Positions 6,019 through 10,056 of a stretch of 10,056 nucleotides of DNA are shown piece after piece. The stretch is from Candidatus Methylarchaceae archaeon HK01M (GTDB lineage Archaea > Thermoproteota > Nitrososphaeria > Nitrososphaerales > JACAEJ01). Numbering within the stretch: the stretch's first letter is position 1; every line of letters starts with the position of its first letter. The position numbers and the translations under genes are program-made. The stretch spans positions 1 to 10,056 of the forward strand of contig JAKLZD010000092.1 in NCBI GenBank assembly GCA_024256245.1, read 5' to 3'. The notes beneath the pieces were generated by a model. That model did no database searches. It saw only the letters and a list, made by a program, of their open reading frames with translations, and was not told the DNA's origin.

Positions 6019-6837
6019 TTACAACACTTCGTCCATACTCCCCGAGCGGTAGCCCCGCAGATCCATGGTAACGTAATTAAAACCAAGAGACTTTAACTTA
6101 TTCGCTACTTTATCCATCAAATCTTCATTGTAAAGAAGCTTCATATCTTTCCTCCCTAACTCGATTCGAGCTATATTGTTATGGTCTCTGACACGGACCT
6201 GGTTCGCCTTTACCAGATCCATTATATACTTTTCAGCTTCAGCAACCCTGTTGATGCTTTCGTAGGTCATCCTCTGACCATAAGGGAACCTTGAAGCTAA
6301 ACAAGCCATAGAAGGTTTATCAGCATTTGGAAGTTTTAGATTGATCGCTATCTCTCTTACCTCTCTCTTCGTGAGTCCTACTAAAGCAAGGGGGCTATAA
6401 ACACCCTCTTCTTCCAAAGCCGAGGCTCCTGGTCGATGTCCCTTAAGATCATCGGCATTCGTGCCATCGACTATCACTCTTGCTTCCTCTTTCTTCGCTA
6501 CTTTCTTGAGCATGACTATCAATTCTTTCTTACAATAATAGCATCTGTCGGGCGGATTTTCTGTAAAAAGTGAATTCGCCAATTCATCTATATCGACTAT
6601 TATATGCTTAACGCCTATCACTTCTGCCATCTTTTTCGAGTTTTCGAGTTCCCAAGGAGGTAAGGTGATAGAACTCGCTGTTACAGCTGTTACTTCACTC
6701 CCCAAGACGGCCTTTGCCAAGGCTGTAACTACAGAGCTGTCTACCCCTCCTGAGAAAGCAACTAAGACCTTTCCTTTATCCTTGAAGAAATTTACAAGTT
6801 CATCGAACTTTCTCTGAGTAGTTAAGTTCAATATCAT
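6019..6837 (-). CDS. larE: Pyridinium-3,5-bisthiocarboxylate mononucleotide synthase LarE, three-cysteine type
   Basis: Activates the carboxylates of pyridinium-3,5-dicarboxylate mononucleotide with ATP and replaces oxygen by sulfur, the second stage in making the nickel-pincer nucleotide (NPN). The 272 residues have the PP-loop SGGVDSS (29-35), adenylation region DGTNADDLKGHRPG (124-137), and KPSMACLASRFPYG (174-187) with the conserved sulfur-transfer Cys179. Cys99 and Cys102 in DRCYYCKKEL add a CxxC. Lactobacillus LarE is known as a sacrificial enzyme using one cysteine; forms with three cysteines bind a [4Fe-4S] cluster that carries an extra sulfur and need not be consumed. By motif this protein is the second type. 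Its ATG overlaps the larC stop (ATGA, 6834-6837), and a purine-rich AAGGAAGAG precedes it. Other PP-loop thiolases are excluded by the ACLASR motif and the larC/larB neighbours. Confidence 0.93.
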   Translation of the reverse strand: MILNLTTQRKFDELVNFFKDKGKVLVAFSGGVDSSVVTALAKAVLGSEVTAVTASSITLPPWELENSKKMAEVIGVKHIIVDIDELANSLFTENPPDRCYYCKKELIVMLKKVAKKEEARVIVDGTNADDLKGHRPGASALEEEGVYSPLALVGLTKREVREIAINLKLPNADKPSMACLASRFPYGQRMTYESINRVAEAEKYIMDLVKANQVRVRDHNNIARIELGRKDMKLLYNEDLMDKVANKLKSLGFNYVTMDLRGYRSGSMDEVL

Positions 6838-8090
6838 ATTTTCTCTTCCTTTAACTTTAAGATGGAGCGTGCCTCCTCTTCTGCAAGGGTTAGGACCTCC
6901 CTTAATGGTAATCCGACTTCCTTCGCTATCCTTCTAGCATCTGCATACTCCGGCTTTATCCTGATTATCTTGCCATCTTCGTCCCTTGAAACCTTTACCT
7001 TTGTCGGTCTTTCTATTCCGTCTATGTTCAGTTTTATATCAAAGAAATCTCTTAATAAGATATGCCTTTTACAAGGGATTACACGCACGCCTAAAGTGCC
7101 TGTCTCGGCCATCAATACTCTGGATAGATGACCTACATTCTGGCCATCTGTTATAACTTGAATTATCTGCCCGGGTCTATTTCCTTTAGTGTAGATTGGG
7201 ATTATAGATACGCTCTTCGCCCCCTCTTCCATCAACTTATCGATAGTGTAACCTATTACTTCGCCAGTTACATCATCGACATTCGTCTCTATCGTAAAGA
7301 TCTCATCGGAAAAGTTTCTTGGCATTGCTTCACCTAAAGTCATGCGCAGTATGTTAGGGATTTCAGTAAAGTCCATTCTTCCTGCACCATATCCTGTATG
7401 AGATGGTTTGAATAGAGGGTATGAAGAAACTGGCTCGGCTATGTTGACAAGTATCGATGCTCCTGTAGGTGTGGATAACTCAAAATCTATGGGCCCCCCT
7501 ATTATAAGAAATCCTTTCGACTTCAATATCTCTAAAACTGCTGGTGAAGGGCTAGCCATAATTCCTTCTGACGATCTAAAAGTTCCTCCTCCAATAGCAA
7601 CTGGCGTTGAGTATATCTTTACATCATCAAATAGCTTCAAATTTTCCAATAAGAAGGCCGCGCCAATTATATCTGCCACTGTGTCGACAGACCCCAACTC
7701 ATGTAGATGAACATCTTTAGGATCCTCTCCATGTACCTTCGATTCAGCTTCTATCAAAGTGTCTATGACATCGATTGCAAAGTTTCTTGCATCAACTTTA
7801 AGACATTCTTCTGCACATTCCACTATAGCCTCTTTGACTTCTGCCCCTTTTCTATGCTCATAGTCCTCTTCTGCTCTTATTTCGACCCCTCTCGCTCTGA
7901 ACCCCCTCCTTTTTACATCCTTTACTTTCACATCTAAACTCTTGACCCCTCCAATGTATCTTCCAGCCAACTTCATCACTTCTTTAACTTCATCGGCATC
8001 GGTCCCCAGATCGATTAGAGCACCCAGTATCATATCTCCAGATACCCCTGCAACTTGGCAGTCGATGACGAGTACACGCTCTTGAACCAT
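6834..8090 (-). CDS. larC: Pyridinium-3,5-bisthiocarboxylate mononucleotide nickel insertion protein LarC
   Basis: CTP-dependent cyclometallase that inserts nickel into the bisthiocarboxylate nucleotide, the last step of NPN synthesis. The 418 residues form one uninterrupted frame covering both halves that are split in Lactobacillus (LarC1/LarC2, joined there by programmed frameshifting). N-terminal half: GVSGDMILGALIDLG (15-29), VHLHELGSVDTVADIIG (127-143, a His-rich signature), STPTGA (206-211) and GYGAGRMD (233-240). C-terminal half: IETNVDDVTGEVIGY (267-281), KGNRPGQIIQV (302-312) and AETGTLGVRVIPCKRH (328-343), with the CTP/nickel-binding region. It is the first gene of a larC-larE pair on the reverse strand and diverges from larB across 86 bases, so the set is likely expressed together. 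Confidence 0.94.
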   Translation of the reverse strand: MVQERVLVIDCQVAGVSGDMILGALIDLGTDADEVKEVMKLAGRYIGGVKSLDVKVKDVKRRGFRARGVEIRAEEDYEHRKGAEVKEAIVECAEECLKVDARNFAIDVIDTLIEAESKVHGEDPKDVHLHELGSVDTVADIIGAAFLLENLKLFDDVKIYSTPVAIGGGTFRSSEGIMASPSPAVLEILKSKGFLIIGGPIDFELSTPTGASILVNIAEPVSSYPLFKPSHTGYGAGRMDFTEIPNILRMTLGEAMPRNFSDEIFTIETNVDDVTGEVIGYTIDKLMEEGAKSVSIIPIYTKGNRPGQIIQVITDGQNVGHLSRVLMAETGTLGVRVIPCKRHILLRDFFDIKLNIDGIERPTKVKVSRDEDGKIIRIKPEYADARRIAKEVGLPLREVLTLAEEEARSILKLKEEKI

Positions 8091-8137
8091 CTCATCTTTA
8101 AGAAATCTACCAATAAGTTAAGTTTTGCTGAGATAGA

Positions 8138-8152
8138 GTAAAGAATAAAATA
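8138..8152 (+). promoter_or_regulatory. larB promoter in the larC/larB divergent gap
   Basis: AGTAAAG followed by AATAAAATAA (8143-8152) fits a BRE plus TATA box centred about 29 bases before the larB ATG at 8177, implying a leaderless transcript; no Shine-Dalgarno sequence is present. A matching box for larC on the reverse strand is not clear in the 86-base gap. Confidence 0.4.
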
Positions 8153-8176
8153 ATACCGAATCCTAACGAAGATAAA

Positions 8177-8950
8177 ATGAGAAAGATTCTGGAAAGGCTT
8201 GCCAAAGGAGAGATTTCTGTCGATGAAGCAGAATTATCTTTGAAGTTATCGGCTATCGAGGAGATAAGTGATATAGCAAAGGTAGATATTGGTCGAGAGT
8301 TCAGGAAAGGAATTCCTGAGATAATACTTGCTATTGGAAAATTACCTGAAGAGACTGTAAAAATCGCTCTTCATGTAACGAATAAAAAAGGAAGGGCGAT
8401 AGTAAGCCGTGCAGATGATGATTGTATAAAAGCGATGAGAAAGATAGTAAAATCTGATATCGATCTACTTGTAAATGAGAGATCGAAGATAATTGTAATG
8501 AGAAAAAAGGGCTTTAAGTTAGAGAGGTCGGGAGGAAAGGTTGGGATAATAACTGCAGGAACATCCGATTTTGCAGTAGCAGAGGAGGCAAGGGTGATCG
8601 CTGAAGAGATCGGTTGTGAAGTACTCACTGCTTACGATGTAGGCGTTGCTGGAATTCATAGGCTATTCGAACCTTTGAAAGAAATGCTGAAGAAAGGTGT
8701 AGATGCCCTTATAGTGGTTGCGGGCATGGAAGGTGCATTACCATCTCTGGTCTCTAGCCTCGTAGACATCCCCGTTATAGGAGTTCCAACGTCCTTGAGC
8801 TTTGGATTTGGAGAAAAGGGAGTAAGCGCCTTGATGACTATGCTACAATCATGCTCTCTTGGACTATCCGTCGTAAACATCGACAATGGTGTGGGTGCAG
8901 GCGCCTTTGCTGCCTTGATAGCCAATAGAGTTGCGAGCAAGAAGAAGTGA
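8177..8950 (+). CDS. larB: Pyridinium-3,5-biscarboxylic acid mononucleotide synthase LarB
   Basis: Carboxylates nicotinic acid adenine dinucleotide at C5 and releases AMP, giving pyridinium-3,5-dicarboxylate mononucleotide, the first step of NPN synthesis. The 257 residues have the LarB N-terminal part (KVDIGREFRKGIPEIILA, 35-52) and a PurE-like C-terminal domain: GIITAGTSDFAVAEEA (123-138), YDVGVAGIHRL (153-163), VAGMEGALPSLV (181-192), GVPTS (202-206) and LQSCSLGLSVVNIDNGVGAG (223-242). Cys226 in this motif corresponds by position to the cysteine that forms a covalent adduct with the pyridine ring in Lactobacillus LarB. PurE itself is excluded by the N-terminal part and that motif. It is transcribed away from larC-larE and followed by a hairpin terminator. 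Confidence 0.94.
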   Translation: MRKILERLAKGEISVDEAELSLKLSAIEEISDIAKVDIGREFRKGIPEIILAIGKLPEETVKIALHVTNKKGRAIVSRADDDCIKAMRKIVKSDIDLLVNERSKIIVMRKKGFKLERSGGKVGIITAGTSDFAVAEEARVIAEEIGCEVLTAYDVGVAGIHRLFEPLKEMLKKGVDALIVVAGMEGALPSLVSSLVDIPVIGVPTSLSFGFGEKGVSALMTMLQSCSLGLSVVNIDNGVGAGAFAALIANRVASKKK

Positions 8951-8996
8951 TTTAAACCAACTCGATTCATAGGAAAAAGTTGAACCCATCGATAAT

Positions 8997-9015
8997 GGAG
9001 AGGGAGCCCTCTTTT
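8997..9015 (+). terminator. Hairpin terminator after larB
   Basis: AGAGG (8999-9003), loop GAGC, CCTCT (9008-9012) is a 5-bp stem extendable by two G-T pairs, followed by TTTT (9012-9015), about 50 bases after the larB stop. It fits the end of the larB transcript. The rest of the 8951-9158 gap holds no gene. Confidence 0.45.
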
Positions 9016-9089
9016 ATGCAGTCTTAGAGTAACTCTGTCCCTATAACGAAAGCAATGTGCAATTTTTCTCTAAGGGAATAATTTGGATT

Positions 9090-9113
9090 ATCAAGTTTGA
9101 TATCAAGTTTGAT
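9090..9113. repeat. Tandem 12-base repeat ATCAAGTTTGAT x2
   Basis: ATCAAGTTTGAT occurs twice head to tail with no spacer (9090-9101, 9102-9113). The junction forms the perfect 10-base palindrome TTGATATCAA, and each unit is itself near-palindromic (ATCAA...TTGAT). It lies between the convergent ends of larB and the ligase, 45 bases past the ligase stop, so it is not an obvious promoter operator. Confidence 0.55.
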
Positions 9114-9158
9114 ATTTAAAAAATAGGGGTTGAAAAGTGCTCCAACTGAATAATCTTG

Positions 9159-10056
9159 TTATCTGACAGTAAAGTCTAATCCGCCAGCTTTATATCTGCC
9201 CTTTTTAAGAAACTGCTTTTCGTAGATCTCTCTGACTTTCTGTATAGTATCTACTTCTTCAGTAGTCTTGTCTTCTCTTATAGACTCTATTCTCGCAAAA
9301 CGCAACGCCATGCCACACTCGTATTTTGGACTTTTCTGTACCTCATTGTAAGAGACCTGAACGACTATCTTAGGAATCACGATTACCCTTCTATGCTCTT
9401 CCTTTATGGCGAGTTCTTTAAGTCGCCTTGTCATATCAATGATTTCGGTGTCCGTCAATCCTTTGAAAGTTTTCCCAACAGTTAAGAATTCATCTGTTTC
9501 AGCGTCTCGCGCAGCCAGATAATAGTCTGAAAGCCATTCATGTCTTCGGCCATAACCATACTCAGCGGCAACAATGACCAAGTCTAAGGGTTCGAGGATA
9601 GGTTTTATCTTAAGCCAGAGTTTTCCACGAATTCCTGGCATATATTCGCTGTCAAGTCTTTTCGCTACCAGTCCCTCATGTCCAGAGTTCATCGACTTTT
9701 TTAAGAACTGTTCAGTTTCTTCCAAGTTGTTACTTACTATCTGATCTGTTAACGGTATTTCTCCACAATTCTCATCTAAAATTTGTCTCCTTTTTGAATA
9801 CTGGAATGAAATCAGGCTTTCTCCATTAAGATATAAGATGTCAAATACGTAAAGTTTCACAGGTATTTTTTTGATTATATCTTCTATCTCATGAACCCTT
9901 TTGAATCTCCGCATCAAATGCTGAAAGGGAAGTGGATGGCCCAGACTGTTAATAGCAATAACTTCACCTTCAAAAATCACTTCCTTCGCTTTCAAATTTT
10001 TCTTTACCATTTCAACGATTTCAGGCAGACTTTCTGTTACATCTGTTAGTCTTCTA
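9159..10056 (-). CDS. lig: ATP-dependent DNA ligase, archaeal type, C-terminal part (5' end outside window)
   Basis: Seals nicks in duplex DNA during replication and repair. The frame is open to the window edge: 15 further codons (RRLTDVTESLPEIVE) precede the internal ATG at 10010 and match the family, so that ATG is not the start. Counting from it, visible motifs are III (VIFEGEVIAI, 11-20), IIIa (FDILYLNGE, 56-64), IV (HEGLVAKR, 111-118), V (LWLKIKP, 131-137) in the nucleotidyltransferase domain, and VI (ALRFARIESIREDK, 235-248) in the OB-fold domain. Missing are the N-terminal DNA-binding domain and motif I with the adenylated lysine, roughly 270-310 residues. The C-terminus is complete, ending shortly after the usual end of the OB domain. 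It converges on larB. Confidence 0.95.
   Translation of the reverse strand, partial: RRLTDVTESLPEIVEMVKKNLKAKEVIFEGEVIAINSLGHPLPFQHLMRRFKRVHEIEDIIKKIPVKLYVFDILYLNGESLISFQYSKRRQILDENCGEIPLTDQIVSNNLEETEQFLKKSMNSGHEGLVAKRLDSEYMPGIRGKLWLKIKPILEPLDLVIVAAEYGYGRRHEWLSDYYLAARDAETDEFLTVGKTFKGLTDTEIIDMTRRLKELAIKEEHRRVIVIPKIVVQVSYNEVQKSPKYECGMALRFARIESIREDKTTEEVDTIQKVREIYEKQFLKKGRYKAGGLDFTVR

Noticed and set aside
6862..7937. Several forward-strand open frames (89, 69, 100 and 76 codons) opposite larC.
   Set aside because: They are antisense to a clearly conserved gene, have low-complexity Ser/Phe/Ile-rich translations and no motifs; they arise from the codon use of larC.

Overview
The window is archaeal chromosomal DNA. 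The phosphoglycerate kinase and glyceraldehyde-3-phosphate dehydrogenase are the archaeal types, the ATP-dependent DNA ligase is of the archaeal/eukaryal kind, the integrase is an SSV1-type archaeal integrase, and several start codons lie about 25-30 bases from TATA-like boxes with no leader. The DNA is AT-rich. The mix of genes does not identify a genus; a TACK/Thermoproteota-like or euryarchaeal lineage is possible.

Left part (1-1700): a reverse-strand Geobacter-type citramalate synthase (isoleucine precursor synthesis). Its reading frame runs upstream past the first canonical start codon and covers the catalytic N-terminus. The likely initiation site, placed by a strong Shine-Dalgarno sequence, has no ATG/GTG/TTG.

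1702-2559: a tyrosine recombinase of the SSV1 type. Its first codons contain the 3' end of a tRNA gene in antisense, which is the built-in attachment site. One in-frame TAA separates 60 N-terminal residues from the catalytic part, so it is a decayed or separately translated integrase. No other mobile-element gene is visible. A hairpin terminator separates it from a convergent secreted protein (2697-3509) with an IPT/TIG-like domain and a short coiled coil. Upstream of that gene lie a 7-bp inverted repeat at the start codon, 32-bp-spaced direct repeats, and a GC-rich segment that can fold in two mutually exclusive ways.

3783-5995: pgk and the type II gap overlap by ATGA and form a central carbon (glycolysis/gluconeogenesis) operon.

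6019-8950: the nickel-pincer nucleotide (NPN) cofactor pathway. larC-larE (reverse strand, ATGA overlap) diverge from larB (forward). LarB carboxylates nicotinic acid adenine dinucleotide, LarE installs sulfur and LarC inserts nickel. LarC is one uninterrupted gene and LarE is the three-cysteine, probably iron-sulfur, form. No larA-type enzyme using the cofactor is present.

9159-end: the C-terminal two thirds or so of a replicative/repair ATP-dependent DNA ligase on the reverse strand, running off the window.

The points most worth following are the tRNA-derived att site inside the interrupted integrase, the cimA start problem, the LarE cysteine set, and the structured/repeat-rich DNA at 3510-3720.
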